From Sycobia sp. Sy_11 (lineage: Eukaryota > Arthropoda > Insecta > Hymenoptera > Epichrysomallidae), in assembly GCA_018907035.1 (NCBI GenBank), contig JACCIC010000178.1, positions 1,123,782 through 1,187,781 on the forward strand: a DNA stretch of 64,000 bases. Reading direction: 5' to 3'. The position numbers and the translations under genes are program-made. Below the pieces are notes generated by a model, which ran no database searches, was not told the DNA's origin, and was given only the letters and a program-made list of their open reading frames with translations. Positions 45,219-57,489 of the stretch are shown here, one piece after another; the first letter of the stretch is position 1; every line of letters begins with the position of its first letter.

Positions 45219-45789
45219 TCATATCATATCATATCATATCATATCATATCATACTAATTTATAAAGACAAAGCGTGTTTTTGTTTTATACGCGATAACCG
45301 AAAAAACTACTGAACCTTATTTACTTATTGAAAATCATTTTACTTTCATCAATAAATTAAGTCCATGGTTTAACAATCAGTTTCACCAGTGGCCACTACG
45401 TGGCGTCTTGAATCACGAACATCAACTCAATGTAGTCGGCTTAAAGTATTAATACCATGCGAGCTCAAGCGAATGTTCATATCCAACATTAGGATTCGTA
45501 TCCTACAGAAGGTATGACGTTAGTCGGTATTACCTTTTTTGTTCTTCAGGTATATCTGACACTACTCTCATACCTTATGAATATTTTTTGATTTTTGTAT
45601 ATTTTTGAATTTTTCTAACATGAAAAATACTTTCTCTTTCTCTTTCTCTCTCTCTATCTCTCTCTCTGATCTCGTGGCCTATGAAGGACCAGGAGTCCTT
45701 AGGCTCTAATGAATACAATTCTAATTCTGTCTTCTTTCATAAGATGGTTGTATGCCAAATTATACTAAAAATAATTTGTGAAAACAAAT
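45216..45789 (+). mobile_element. Helitron-like element copy 3 (5' part only)
   Basis: Begins after (TA)n with TCATCATATCATATCATATC, then ACTAATTTATAAAGACAAAG, CGTGTTTTTG, AAAAACTACTGAACC, the GTGGCCACTACGTGGCGTCT region, a (CT)n tract and TATGCCAAATTATACT, matching the 5' third of 48111-49956. It is interrupted by mariner copy 3 at 45792. No minisatellite was found beyond. Confidence 0.6.
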
Positions 45790-45791
45790 TA

Positions 45792-47077
45792 TCAGGTATG
45801 TGAATAAGTCTTTCCCGTTTTTTTTTCAAATTTTGAGCCTTTATTGTGAAAAAATGGTTACAAATGAATTTTTGAAAGTATTGGCCATCGCTAGCTACAA
45901 CTTTTTCCCATCTTTCTGGCAACATATGAATCCCGTTGCGAAAAAATTCGACCGGTTTGGCATCTATCCAGTCATCCACCCATTTTTTGGCTTCCTCGTA
46001 GGAATGGAAGTGCTGGTCAGCCAGGCCATGCGTCATCGATCTGAAGAGATGGTAATCAGACGGAGCAACGTCTGGACTATACGGCGGGTGGGGTAGGACT
46101 TCCCATTTGAGCGTTTCTAAGTATGTTTTCACCGGCGGTGCAACATGTGGGCGAGCATTGTCATGTTGCAAAATAACTTTGTCGTGCCTGTCGGAGTATT
46201 GTGGCCGTTTTTCTCGCAGTGCGCGGCTCAAACGCATCAATTGTCGTCGATAGACCTCGCCCGTGATCCTTTCATTCGGTTTCAGAAGCTCATAGTAAAC
46301 CACACCTAGCTGGTCCCACCATATACAGAGCATGAGCTTGGCGCCATGAATATTTGGCTTGGCCGTCGATGATGATGCATGGCCGGGTAGTCCCCATGAT
46401 TTTCTTCGCTTCGGATTATCGTAAAGTATCCACTTTTCATCGCCAGTCACGATACGATGCAGAAAACCCTTTCTTTTATGTCGCTGAAGCAGCTGTTCGC
46501 AAGTGAAAAAACGCCGTTCGACGTCTCTCAGCTTCAGTTCGTACGGCACCCAATTTCCTTGCTTTTGGATCATTCCCATGGCTTTCAAACGCTTGGAAAT
46601 GGTTGTTCGGTCAACTCCCAATGCTTCAGCAAGTTCTTCTTGCGTTTGACAAGAATCTTCATCAAGCAAAGTCGCCAATTCTCGATCTTCAAAGATTTGG
46701 GGCACCCCGAACGCTCCTTGTCTTCCACGTCGAAATCACCGCTTTTGAAGCGTCGAAACCATCCGCGAACACTTGAATCATCGACACAACCTTCTCCATA
46801 AGCCTCCTGAAGCAATCGATGCGTCTCGGCAGCAGATTTCTTCAAATTGAACCAATAAAGTGAAACTTCCCGCAAATGACGTCGACTCGGCTCAAATTTC
46901 GACATTTTCACGATATCAAAAATTTATGATGCGAAAAAATTTTAACTAATGTGTTAGTATGGAATTGTTGACATATGAATAAGCTTTGATTATGACATAT
47001 GTAACCATTGAATACTCGCACAGTATTGGTGGCGCCATCTCTTACAAAAAACGGGAAAGACTTATTCACACTCCTAA
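45792..47077 (-). mobile_element. Mauritiana-type mariner, copy 3
   Basis: Same TIRs as copy 2: TCAGGTATGTGAATAAGTCT left, and TTAGGAGTGTGAATAAGTCT as the reverse complement of the right end. TA precedes it at 45790-45791; the right flank is CA, so one target base has probably mutated. Length is 1286 bp. Confidence 0.93.
45845..46911 (-). pseudogene. Mos1-type mariner transposase, frameshifted and stop-less (copy 3)
   Basis: From the ATG at about 46905 the frame reads MSKFEPSRRHLREVSLYWFN and LLQEAYGEGC (the Gln that is TAG in copies 1 and 2 is intact). A one-base deletion near 46700 (GATTTGGGGCACCCC region) then shifts frame. The rest is open (from 46705): VTGDEKWILYDNPKRRK keeps the Trp, and ILQHDNARPH and SPDVAPSDYHLF follow. 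The normal TAA after SDGQYFQ is AAA here, so the frame reads through the TIR into flanking DNA to about 45737. Its lesions are independent of copies 1 and 2. Confidence 0.9.
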
Positions 47078-48110
47078 CATAAGAATAATTTGATATTTTT
47101 TTGTATATTCTATTTTTTTCTATGCAAGAAGAAATTTATGTAATTATTTTGAAACATAAATTATACAGAATGTTCTAATAAAAGCATCAAAATAACCAAA
47201 TAATTTTTGAAAAGGGTTTAAAGTCTACAATTTTTAGATTTTTCCCTTGCTTAATGAATTTTCAAACATAAATCAAATTATTTTAATATTATAAAGGATT
47301 TTCAGTATATATGTAGAGTTGTGGTCTTCTCGATATTTATTTAAAAAAATTAATTTTAAAAAATAATTAAAATTCTTTAAATTAACATATATCTATATAT
47401 ATCATTTCATATAACCAAAAATATAAATTTCAATATAAATTGTTAGAAGTGGTATCTAATAGAAATTGTGTTTTGTTTTTTTTACTAATATACGTATATG
47501 AATTATTAATTATTTAAGCAAACAACTTGAAGTCATTTCTATTGGGGCCCCTCTTTGATACGTCAACAAGTACAACCTCCATAAAACTATTATTTATTTA
47601 ACCTATTCAAATCATGACAAAATTTCAAATTCAAATTTTAATGTTAATTTATAATTATAAAAATTGATATATTTATTTTGACCATTAATTCCATCAACGA
47701 TTCTACTACTTCTATATGAATTTGTAGTTTTCTTTATATAAATTAAATTATCTACTATATTAGTTTGATCAATATTGTAGTTCTTTTTTTTCGAATTTAA
47801 AATAAACTTATTTCGTTGGTTCTTTAAAATTATCCGATGTGATTTGGCAGTACAGGGTGCAATTGAAAATTTTATTTAAAAAAAGTGCTACGTGTTAAAA
47901 AAGACATTTCTTTTTTAAATGTTGTTTTCAATTGTATTAAACTCCTGACTCCAATAACTTTTTCTACCATTCGAAAATGGATTTCAAGATTGCAATTTCA
48001 AGATTTTTCAATTCTGATGGATTTGGCAAACTGTACAACTAGGTTAATTTTTGAAACTGAACGTAGATTTTTTTACAATCATATTGATTAAATTGTTATA
48101 GTTAAATATA
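47078..48110. other. AT-rich spacer, nothing recognised
   Basis: A 68-codon frame at 47885-48091 has no recognisable domain. No RNA gene or terminal repeats were seen. Confidence 0.35.
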
Positions 48111-48591
48111 TCATATCATATCTTATCATATCATATCATATCATATCATATATTATATATATATATATATACCAATTTATAAAGAAAAAGCGTGTTTTTG
48201 TTTGTACACGATAACCGAAAAAGCTACTGAACCGATTGTTCTGAAATTTGACATATAGATTTTATATTATCTTAGGAAGGACATAGGCTATGTTTTTTAT
48301 TGAAAATTATTTTACTTTCATCAATAAATTAAGTCTATGGTTTAACAATCAGTTTCACCAATGGCTACTACGTGGCGTCTTGAATCACGAACTTCAACTC
48401 AAAGTAGTCCGCTTAAAGTATTAATAACAAGCCAGCTCAGTCGAATGTTCATATCCAACTTTGGAATTCGTATCTGAAAGATGTGGCGTTAGTTGGTATA
48501 ACCTTTTTTATTCTTGAGGTTAATTTGACACTACTCTCGCACTTTATGGATATCTTTTGATTTTTGTAAATTTTATTTTCTCTTACGTAGG

Positions 48592-48633
<42 letters not shown>

Positions 48634-48832
48634 TCTTTCTTTTTTTTTCTCTTATAAAATAGTTCTTTATGCCAAATCATACTGAATATATCGTCGCTTT
48701 TGCATAAAAGAGCAATATTATCAATTGTCTGCTTAATAAATATGCTATTAGGATACTAACATTTTGGTTCAATTTCAGTTGGCATCACTACGAAGAAAAT
48801 TTACCTTATTTAATTGAAAAAACGGAAATATA

Positions 48833-48869
<37 letters not shown>

Positions 48870-48954
48870 ATATATATTATATTATACATATTATATATAC
48901 ACATTTTAAATACGGTTTCTATTGAAAAATATTGTATTGGCATGTACGGGCGGT

Positions 48955-49600
48955 TGATTACGATACCCCGTTGCCTCAAGACGATTTCTATAGGCAGTTG
49001 TGTATTCGGATGATAGAATGCAATGTCCAGGTGTCTCTGGGCGATTTCTACGGGGAATATTGTCTTTAATTGATAGAAAACAAGATCCAGGTATGAGAAA
49101 ATCAACTTCTATGGGAAGATTCGTGTTGGGACAGTAAAATACGTTATCTAGGTCTTTCCAAACGACTTCTACGGAGAGTATTGTGTTTAGTCGTTAGGAA
49201 GCGATGTCTGACTATCTCGAGACGACTTCTACTGGGACTATCGTGTTTAGTTGATCGATAACTTCTACGGGAAGTTTCATTTTCGGATGTTCGAATGCGA
49301 TTTCCAGATGATTTGGAACGACTTCTACGGGGAGTGTCGCGTATAGTTGGTGGGAAACAATGTCCAGGTATGACAGTATGACTTCTATGAAGAGATTCGT
49401 ATTATAAGATTCGAACACGCACACTTCCAGCAAGAATCGTCCTGGGATACCCGGACATTGTATTCTACCTCCTCAAAACGAAACTCTCTATAGCAGTCGT
49501 CACCAGACATTTTCTATAGTCCGAACATAATATTTTCCATAAACGTTTCCTCGAGGCACTTCGAAATCTTTTTCTACCGCTCGAACTCGAGAGTATAATT
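48955..49600. repeat. 60-bp minisatellite array, locus 3, with orientation switch near 49410
   Basis: Units with core ACGACTTCTACGGGGAGTGT, reversing at about 49410 (ATTCGAACACGCACACTTCC). Same structure as locus 2 but with fewer units before the switch, so unit number changed after the copies separated. Confidence 0.85.
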
Positions 49601-49659
49601 TTTTCAACAAAAACGAAAGTATAATTTTTTCTATCGAAGCCGTATTGAATATGCATATA

Positions 49660-49660
49660 T

Positions 49661-49722
<62 letters not shown>

Positions 49723-49725
49723 ATA
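49660..49725. repeat. (TA)n microsatellite inside Helitron-like copy 4
   Basis: Long TA run; further (TA)n tracts lie at 48835-48866, 49838-49871 and 49957-49984. Confidence 0.9.
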
Positions 49726-49834
49726 AAATGGTCGGCAAAATATCAACTTTTTGAAGTAGACGCTACATTGAAACAGCTTTTTATAAAGAAGCGACGATAG
49801 GTTAAATAACGGTCAATTATTTATAGAAATATAG

Positions 49835-49873
<39 letters not shown>

Positions 49874-49956
49874 ACTTTTAATCTTGGATATTATTGAATT
49901 GTTTATGAAATCAGTGAAATTAATATCTTGGGCGAAGCCGAGACGGGGGATACTAG

Positions 49957-49984
<28 letters not shown>

Positions 49985-49988
<4 letters not shown>

Positions 49989-50853
49989 AACCGGCCCAAT
50001 TGCCGGTTCTCGGTGACAACCGAGTGTTCGCGCGCGATAGTGAAAACGCGCGGAGCGCGAGCCGCGAGAGTGCGCGACCATCGCGAAGAAGGAGGAAGTA
50101 CGAGGAGAAGAAGATCTTCACCGCCCAGCTAACGAAGTAAAAGCACGTAAAATCGAGAGATAGTTCCAGCAAAACTAATATCTCCATCTCCAGCACCTAT
50201 CCCGGCGGTGATCACCAACTCCCGGTGATTTGGATCGTATACTTAAATATATTTCCGCGTGCTAATTCGATACCTGCTCGATCGTTGTGCGATCGCCCAC
50301 GCGAGAACGAAGCGAGAAAGAAGGAAGGAAGGAAGGAAGCGATCTGAAAGATAAAGAGAGCTACAGTAAAAGAGAGAGAAGGAAGGAAGGAAAGAAGCGA
50401 TCTAAAAGATAAAGAGAGCTACAGTAAAAGAGAGAGAAGGAAGGAAGGAAGGAAAGACGAAAGCGAAGACCATCAAGAACGAGAGGAAGCAACGGCGGAG
50501 CGTCGTCCCGGCAAGTACCCTCTGTTTTATTACATGTGAAAGAGTGCGCGTCCTCGAGTCTAGGCGCGCCATGGTTGTACGGCCGTTCCGCGTCCCCGCC
50601 AGCTAGAAGCTACGCACCGCGATAATCCCCCATCCCACTCCCTGCCGTTCGATATTCCCCCGCGCCCGCGGAATCCGCTCCCGTTGTAAACAGTCGTCGC
50701 CGCGCGCGCTGAGCTTGCGTACATCGATTCCATACGCTTGTCTCGCGTTACTTCGTATTCCCTCATTTCCCCGTTTCAGGTCCAGCGCAGCCGGCCAGCA
50801 ACGTACAACGACCGTGTAAGTAGAACGTAACCGCGCATAAGTATGGGGTTATA
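49985..50853 (+). repeat. LTR of retrotransposon A (5' LTR)
   Basis: Starts TGTAACCGGCCCAATTGCCG and ends GGGGTTATA, roughly inverted ends. Much of it (50110-50160 and 50565-50850) matches 55690-56126. It is GC rich, with AGAAGGAAGG direct repeats at 50320-50460. It is followed by AAATGGCGCCCAAGCAG, a likely primer-binding site at 50857. Confidence 0.7.
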
Positions 50854-50875
50854 AAATGGCGCCCAAGCAGTGTGG
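50854..50875 (+). other. Primer-binding site of retrotransposon A
   Basis: TGGCGCCCAAGCAGTGTGG immediately follows the LTR end; TGGCGCC is a common tRNA 3'-end complement. The tRNA was not identified. Confidence 0.5.
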
Positions 50876-52200
50876 CCCGCGGGCATGAATGTTATGTCGT
50901 AGCAGAAGCCAACTTATGGACGGTTATGCTCCGCGCGACCGCGTTAAAATATACGCGGAAATATATCTGTCGTCCCGCGCGACCACGTTAAAATATACTC
51001 GAGAATATATATATATGTAGTAAACCATTCCCCGCAGTTTTTTTCCCTCCGCGCGAATGTAGAAATATCGACCAGTGAAGTGAAAAAAAATTAAAATCAT
51101 AAAATACGTGAGCACGTGGCGAAGTGCGAAGTGCGTCCATATTGATGAGCGGCGCACGAGAATGCGCAGTAGCACCACCACGAGCAACATACAGTAAAGA
51201 CATGTATGGGAGACCCCCCTCCTCTCAAACTGGATGCTTTCCCCTGAGGAATTTTTGCTGCACTGAATTCCTAATTGCATATTATTAAAATATTTATGTA
51301 CATCTTATCTATTATTGGTAGTACCCCTCGGGATTAAGAATTTTTTTGGATATAAGTTAAGATGACACTAAACAGATAAATAAAATTTCATACAGATGCA
51401 AAGGCTATGGATAAATGTATGATTTTATTTTTTTAGTGAATTATAATTAGCAATACTCAACTTACTGTAAACTCTCATAGTCTACTTTCATGCTTCTGTC
51501 AAAAAAAATTATAGCATAAGCTATCACTCTTATTAATACTATATTTTATACGTTAAAATTATTTTAATTTCTTATTTCACTATTCACAATCTTAAAAGTA
51601 ATGAATACATGTCTATTTACATTTATTTCTAATCAAAATTTGCTTTAAAAATATTGTTATATAAGTACAATTGAAAAAAAGTTATGATATACGCATATGT
51701 TATGTAATATGCATATTAATTCTTAAATTCTAAATATAAAGCTTATTTCAAATTCTGACATTAATAAAGTATTGTGTTAAAAATAACAATAAGAATATGT
51801 TTGCATCAATAGTTATGAATATTAGATGTACGAATATTAAATTCTTTTAAATAAAGAATAGTTGCATATAAAGACAAGAGATAGAAGCAATTAATATTAA
51901 TAATACTTCAGATGTCGATCGGCCCCTTCAAGCTCCAGTAATATAGTTTTATTATATATGTCAATATAGTGTATCATATCATATATGTGCAGCATCATAT
52001 ATCAAATCTTGTATATGTTTATATATATTATTGTTTTTCATTATTCTTATAAAATTTTCATTAATGTGCTCATGTTATATATTTTATTTATATATATTTA
52101 ATTATTATTTAAAATAACGTTTTATCAATTACATCTCTTTTATTATCATATAATATCTTATTGAACTGTATATAAATATATATTTCACACCAATCGTTAC
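50876..52200. other. Internal / AT-rich DNA, nothing recognised
   Basis: The first 400 bases are leader-like and moderately GC rich. 51280-52200 is strongly AT rich without coding signal and may be a separate insertion. Confidence 0.3.
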
Positions 52201-52201
52201 A

Positions 52202-52838
52202 TGTCTAAATGATGTACTTATGGCCCTTTCCCCTTATCGTCCAGCTCACTAACTTTTAGAAGTAAGTGGCAAATACCCTTTGCATTTTCTCGAGCCATCC
52301 GCTATATAAAAAAGGGGAATAAATTGAAAGCATCGAGCCTTTCTTATAGTAAGCATTAAGCAGCTGAACAGCAGCAACTGACAGCTGCTGTGTAAGTGCT
52401 ATCAAAAGGAAAATAATGCACATTTTGCAAATGTAATTGTATATTGCTCAGGAAAGCAATAGGTATTGGGAACGCTTCGATAAAAGGAAGTTTAACAACA
52501 ATTTATGGTTGTCAATAGGAATAACCTGTTGGGAAAAACAGACCCTCGACGAGCAATGTGTATATTGCTAACAAGCAAGATTTTTCAAATCTATTTTCTT
52601 GTAGCTAATTGACAACTCGAACAGGAAGAGAGTAATCAGCACAATAAAAGGAGTCGATATCAAGTACATTTTATTGTTTTATATGGGATTAATATGTTGT
52701 AAATATTTGTTAGTGTATAAATAGTACCAGTTACCCCTGCAATTCAGAAAAAGAAAAGGAGAGAGAACGCTCAGCACGAGACCAGCGAATATACGCTCTT
52801 GTGAACTAATTATCCAGCTTATTTATTTAATACACAAC
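52202..52838 (+). repeat. Possible second-type LTR (TGTCTAAATG...AATACACA)
   Basis: Begins TGTCTAAATGATGTACTTAT and ends TTATTTAATACACA (TG...CA), followed by ACTGGTGACAGTGCAGCG, which resembles a primer-binding site. A matching second LTR was not found, so it may be a solo LTR or a 5' LTR whose partner is lost. The gag at 53437 could belong to this element. Confidence 0.45.
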
Positions 52839-53436
52839 TGGTGACAGTGCAGCGAATGTGACGCTTATAAACAGGTTAATACCTGTCTGCTATATAAGAC
52901 AGTATAACTTATATGTCAAGTGTGGTATATATAGGGGACAGAAATTGAAAACATAAAAAGTGTGGGAAGGAAAAGGAATTTTCCACCCCAGTAAAGTGCA
53001 AAAGACTTGTGTGGACCACAGCCATGGTGGATATTAAGGTAATAAATATTTATAAATATTTATAAATTTTTGCACAAATACTTTGAGAGTATTTTTATAC
53101 CATACGCTGACCCTGCCTTATATAAAGTACAGCTAAACAGAGATAATTCAAAATATCGTACATTCACTGTAAAGTACCTTAACAATAAGCAGAGGAGCTG
53201 CAAGATAGATGAGCAATAAATAAATAATTTACACTTGCACAGGAAGAAGGTAGTATAACTGTATTAAAAGATAAATATGTATGTGAAAATGCGCTTATAG
53301 TATGAGGTAAGTTTTTAAAAATAGCTATGCCATCAAAAGTTAGTGAAGACACAAAATAAGTAAAATATTAATGAATACATCATAAATAAGTATAACAAAT
53401 AAATAAATAATTAGTTAAATTAATCTGTGACCACCA

Positions 53437-54990
53437 TGTCGATCAGGGGACTCACTTATCCCCAATCTAACGGGTTCAACACCCGACAACGCGACGATAT
53501 CCCAAGCCCCGCAAACGACCAATCAAGAGACGCAGATGCACCAATACGACCCCGACCACCAAGGTCAATCCCTAGACCTGGGTCAAGTCGCCCAAGTCCT
53601 GGACGCCGAAGAAAACAACGCCTTCTGCGATCGTCCGGAACGATGTAAAACTACCGATACCATCGAAAACAACGATGGCCCTCATCCGTAACGACGTAAA
53701 ACTACGGAAAACGCAGAGGATAACACCATCTGCGATCGTCCGCAATGACGTAAAGCTACGGAAAAGGAACTGAAAGAAGAGTGCGAGCGTTCGGAAAGAC
53801 GTAAAACTACCGCAACAACATCAGAAGAGGAGATAGAGGGGTTAGCTCAAGACGAGCACGTAGCAACGCAGGAATTGGACAGTCCGCAAAGACAGAAAAC
53901 TACGACACCACCACAGAGACAGGAGCTCAGACGTCCACACGGACGCGAGCCAACGCGAGCGCAGGAAAGCGAGAACCTTGAATAGGTCAAAGATGCAGCA
54001 ACATCAACACTAGAAGGGGATAATAACGAACAAGTCGAAGGCCGTTGTCCGCAAACACAGAAAACTAGAAAAGAGAAGGAAAGGGACTGGATTTATAATC
54101 CATTTTCCGGGAGCTACGAGGACTTGGGCGATACGATCGCAGTAGGGTATATGTCCGACAGCGATGCATCGTACAGGACAGGACCACTAGAAGTATCCCG
54201 CAGACGAATAGTGGTCCACAGAACCCCGGAAGACGCCATCCTGTATAGATCGGGGCGCCAGATTCGATCTATTAGCCCCTTGCCGTACCGGCCAGGCCCG
54301 AGATTCCATAGAAAAACAGAAAACAGGCGACCAACTAAAGTCGGAAGACCAGAACCCATAGTGTATGTTAGTACTCCAGAGGACGGCGACGTACGCCTGT
54401 ATCGTGGCGATCGATGCGCATTTATGCGTTCAGTCGGAACGCAAATATTCGGCAAACGCAGCAAACGCGCCACATACCCGGAAAACAAAGACATAGATGG
54501 GCAAGGTAAAATAATAATCCCGACGGTATATACAGAGAGCCTTGGTCCCTATGAAGAAGGCGCCTGCGCCGGCAATAAGTCCCCAATACCCAGTCCGCGC
54601 CCAGAAAGATCAACCTCTTGCCACGATGACGATTGGAGATTGAACACCAAAAAGAAGTTCAACCCTTTTGCGACACCGCAAACTCTTAGCCCCTCCGCCA
54701 GCCTTTAGGAGCCTCTTACCCAGCAAACAGCGAAGCAGAATTCCGCCACAGGATCCCAGGGTATCCCATCGCTGATGGCATTGAAAGTTACGCCCCCCGA
54801 AAACTTCACACCCCCCAAGCGCTCACATTCATCTTATCCAGCCAGGCCCTTCATGAAATAGCAGGCCGGGATACCGGATGGTTGTTGGAATTGAGGTGAG
54901 AGCGGGCACAGATACTCCAACTGCCCCAAGCCACAAAGTAGCAAGTTTTGCTACCACTGCGGCAGTAGGATACAAGAGGTGCTTACGTGT
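53437..54990 (+). pseudogene. Retrotransposon gag relic with CCHC zinc knuckle and nonsense codons
   Basis: One long frame: DSLIPNLTGSTPDNATISQA, then several basic motifs of the form P-E/Q-R-x-K-T-T (DRPERCKTT near 53629, ERRKTT, DSPQRQKTT). Then YNPFSGSYEDLGDTIAVGYM, VSRRRIVVHRTPEDA, FAFATP-like ends, and GCWN*GESGHRYSNCPKPQ, a CX2CX4HX4C knuckle whose second Cys is TGA at 54892-54894. A partial second knuckle, FCYHCGSRIQE, follows. Other in-frame stops include TAG at 54706 and near 54858, and some before 54000. No protease, RT or integrase follows to 55670. This is a non-autonomous, dead gag. Confidence 0.65.
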
Positions 54991-55689
54991 ACATTTTGCC
55001 ACGTGACACCGCCCGCTGCCGCCTCGTCTTGGAAGGGGGAGGGGGTAGGCGACAGCCTAGAACAGTCGCCATGTGAAGGGGATAAGACGATGCGGCAGAC
55101 GTCCATTAACGTGGCACAGAAAGATAAGGCGCGTGATCAGAGTGAGCCGAAAAACACCTCTGAGAAGCCGACAGTCGTGCCAGCCAAGGCGCAAGAGACT
55201 GCGGGTCAGGCCCTGCAGGAGGCTGCAGGAGTGTTCGGCGAGAACGCACAGTCGGTAACGATCATCATGCCAGGTGCGTCAATATATATAACGAAGTAGA
55301 TGGACCTTGATACCGTTCAGCCCCCTTAGTCCAGCAAATACTACCAGCTACCTCCAGCTACCCTTTCATGTCTCATATACCGCGATACCAGCAATACAGT
55401 GCATCATTCAGGCATCAAAATCGCGACGAAGTAGATCATGATACGGGAAACCGCGATGAGTAAGAAAACTGAGCACACGCGAGCGCGGCAATACGACGAT
55501 GGCGCAAGGTTGGAGGACGAGTAGTAGCACTAGAAATAGAGAGCACACATTGGCTCCTCACAAACAGATCGCTTCTTGCCGGGTGCCCCAACGCTGCCCA
55601 TCGACAGCTGAGAGGCTACACTAAAAGATATCAACCTCATTTTCAGCCAACCACATCATAGCAGGATCCAGCGCAGCGTGAATTGCTCG

Positions 55690-56122
55690 CGAAGAAGGAG
55701 GAAGTACGAGGAGAAGAATATCTTCACCGCACAGCTACCGAAGTGAAAGCACGTAAAATCGCTTTGTGCAATCGCTCACGCGAGTTGTACGGTGTACGGC
55801 CGTTCCGCGTCCCCGCCAGCTAGAAGCTACGCACCGCGATAATCCCCCATCCCACTCTCTGCCGTTCGATATTTCCCCGCGCCCGCGGAATCTGCTCCCG
55901 TTGTAAAAAGTCGTCGCCGCGCGCGCTGAGCTTGTGTATATATATTCCATTACCGGAATTGTAGTGTGTAAATAAATGCGTAATAAATAATTGTACGTCG
56001 ATTCCATACGCTTGTCTTGCGTTATTTCGTATTCCCTCATTTCCCCGTTTCAGGTCCAGCGCAGCCGGCCAGCAACGTACAACGACCGTGTAAGTAGAAC
56101 GTAACCACGCATAAGTTTGCGG

Positions 56123-56126
<4 letters not shown>
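55690..56126 (+). repeat. 3' LTR of retrotransposon A (internally deleted)
   Basis: GAAGAAGGAGGAAGTACGAG to GCGGTTATA matches the 5' LTR, but the roughly 390-bp stretch with AGAAGGAAGG repeats is missing, and a short insert (TTCCATTACCGGAATTG, 55946-55962) is added. A (TA)n tract follows. Confidence 0.65.

Positions 56127-56180
<54 letters not shown>
56127..56180. repeat. (TA)n microsatellite
   Basis: Long TA run after the retrotransposon A 3' LTR. Confidence 0.95.
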
Positions 56181-56239
56181 CATTTAAATTATGTCGCGTT
56201 ATATAAATGTAGACTACTTGATTAACCGAAAAAGGAGCT

Positions 56240-56817
56240 CCGAAAGCTCATCGAGAGCAGGAGACAGAAGGAAGGAAGGAAGCTCTAGTGAAAGAGAGAG
56301 AAAGAGAGAGAGAGAGAGGGCAGAAGATCCAGAATCGAGAGAAGGACGAGAGGAGGTACAACACCAGACGAAGTAGCGGCGCCGAGGACTCATCGGCAAG
56401 TAGCCTCTCATTATATTAATTTGTGGAGTGCAGGTCCCGGTATGAGCACACGCCGTCGTTGTACGGCCCCGCGCGCGAGCGTCCCGCGCTGAAGCCACTA
56501 CGTGTCGCATCCCCCCTTTCCCCTCCCTGCCGTGTCCATCCATGTCCGCGGAGCCCGCTCCGTGGTGATTGTCGTCGCCGCGCGGAAAACCAATATATGT
56601 AGCTTGCGAGATTGTGATGCCGTATTCGACATAAGTAGAGTAAGATAATATTTGCTGTTCGCGAATGTTAATAATAAATTGTTAATAGTTTCGAAATACA
56701 TTCATTGGAGTCCTTTTAGTTCCGCGATTCCCGTTTTCCAGTTTCAGCGATGCCGACGCCACCAGAGATCTCGAAAATAAGCGCCCGCAAAAGCCGGGTT
56801 ATAATATATAAGGTTAT
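56240..56817 (+). repeat. Diverged third LTR-like copy
   Basis: Same architecture as the retrotransposon A LTR: AAGGAAGGAAGC and AGAGAGAG purine tract, CGGCAAGTAGCCTCTC, GTTGTACGGCCCCGCGCG, CCCCCTTTCCCCTCCCTGCC, GTCGTCGCCGCGCG, a CCGTTTTCCAGTTTCAG stretch and a CGGGTTATA end. Sequence identity is clearly lower, indicating a related but distinct family member. Confidence 0.55.
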
Positions 56818-57113
56818 AATAGTATAATTCATTTCGATGGTTTCACGATGAATTTAAAAAAAAATTTTCTTAATAGTGCATGCTTGCAGTATGATTGCTG
56901 CGATATAAATTTCGTAAAGATTTTTTGATAATATAGTCTTGCTCCAAGGCTTTTGCGAAGCTTCATTATTTTTTCTGCAGATTTTGAATTTATGATAATA
57001 TTAGCTAGGCAATATATTTTTATACATTGCGTATTTTTTACATAAGAAATATTTAAGTAATTGATAAGTCGGTTATGTTACTATCTCAGGCGAAGCTGAT
57101 ACGGGGATGCTAG
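56818..57113 (+). mobile_element. Helitron-like 3' end (copy 5)
   Basis: Ends TATCTCAGGCGAAGCTGATA, then CGGGGATG and CTAG at 57110-57113, followed by T of (TA)n. The hairpin stem is TCAG/CTGA, equivalent to TCTCG/CGAGA and TTGG/CCGA in the other copies. The upstream body is diverged, with no minisatellite. Confidence 0.5.
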
Positions 57114-57115
57114 TG

Positions 57116-57117
<2 letters not shown>

Positions 57118-57170
<53 letters not shown>
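57118..57170. repeat. (TA)n microsatellite
   Basis: TA run directly after the CTAG end of Helitron-like copy 5. Confidence 0.9.
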
Positions 57171-57171
<1 letters not shown>

Positions 57172-57379
57172 TATATGTACATTAACATATACATTTTTAT
57201 ATATGTAAAGAACATATATATAAATATTATGAAAATAATATTGATCCAAATGAGATTCGGTAGATTTTTACTACAAATTAAATGTAAAAATCAGGCTATT
57301 GCGAAAAATCGAAAATACACATACACACACACATCAAAAATTAATAATATAAAATTTAATAATGAGAAAAATCGTATAC

Positions 57380-57450
57380 GATACACAAAAAAACTACTGA
57401 ACCGATTGCTCTAAAACTTGACATATAGATTCCATATTATCTTCAAACAC

Positions 57451-57489
<39 letters not shown>

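Larger units (their letters stand above)
48111..49956 (+). mobile_element. Helitron-like element copy 4, apparently full length (1846 bp)
   Basis: Starts TCATATCATATCTTATCATA, then CGTGTTTTTGTTTGTACACG, AAAAGCTACTGAACCGATTG, (CT)n at 48597-48632, GCCAAATCATACTGAATATA, TCGTCGCTTTTGCATAAAAG, (TA)n, the minisatellite, a second (TA)n, and TAAAATGGTCGGCAAAATAT. It ends TCTTGG-GCGAAG-CCGAGA + CGGGGGATA + CTAG at 49953-49956, followed by T of (TA)n. 5' TC, a hairpin about 9 nt upstream of the end and 3' CTAG with A/T insertion are Helitron hallmarks. No coding capacity: non-autonomous. Confidence 0.7.
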
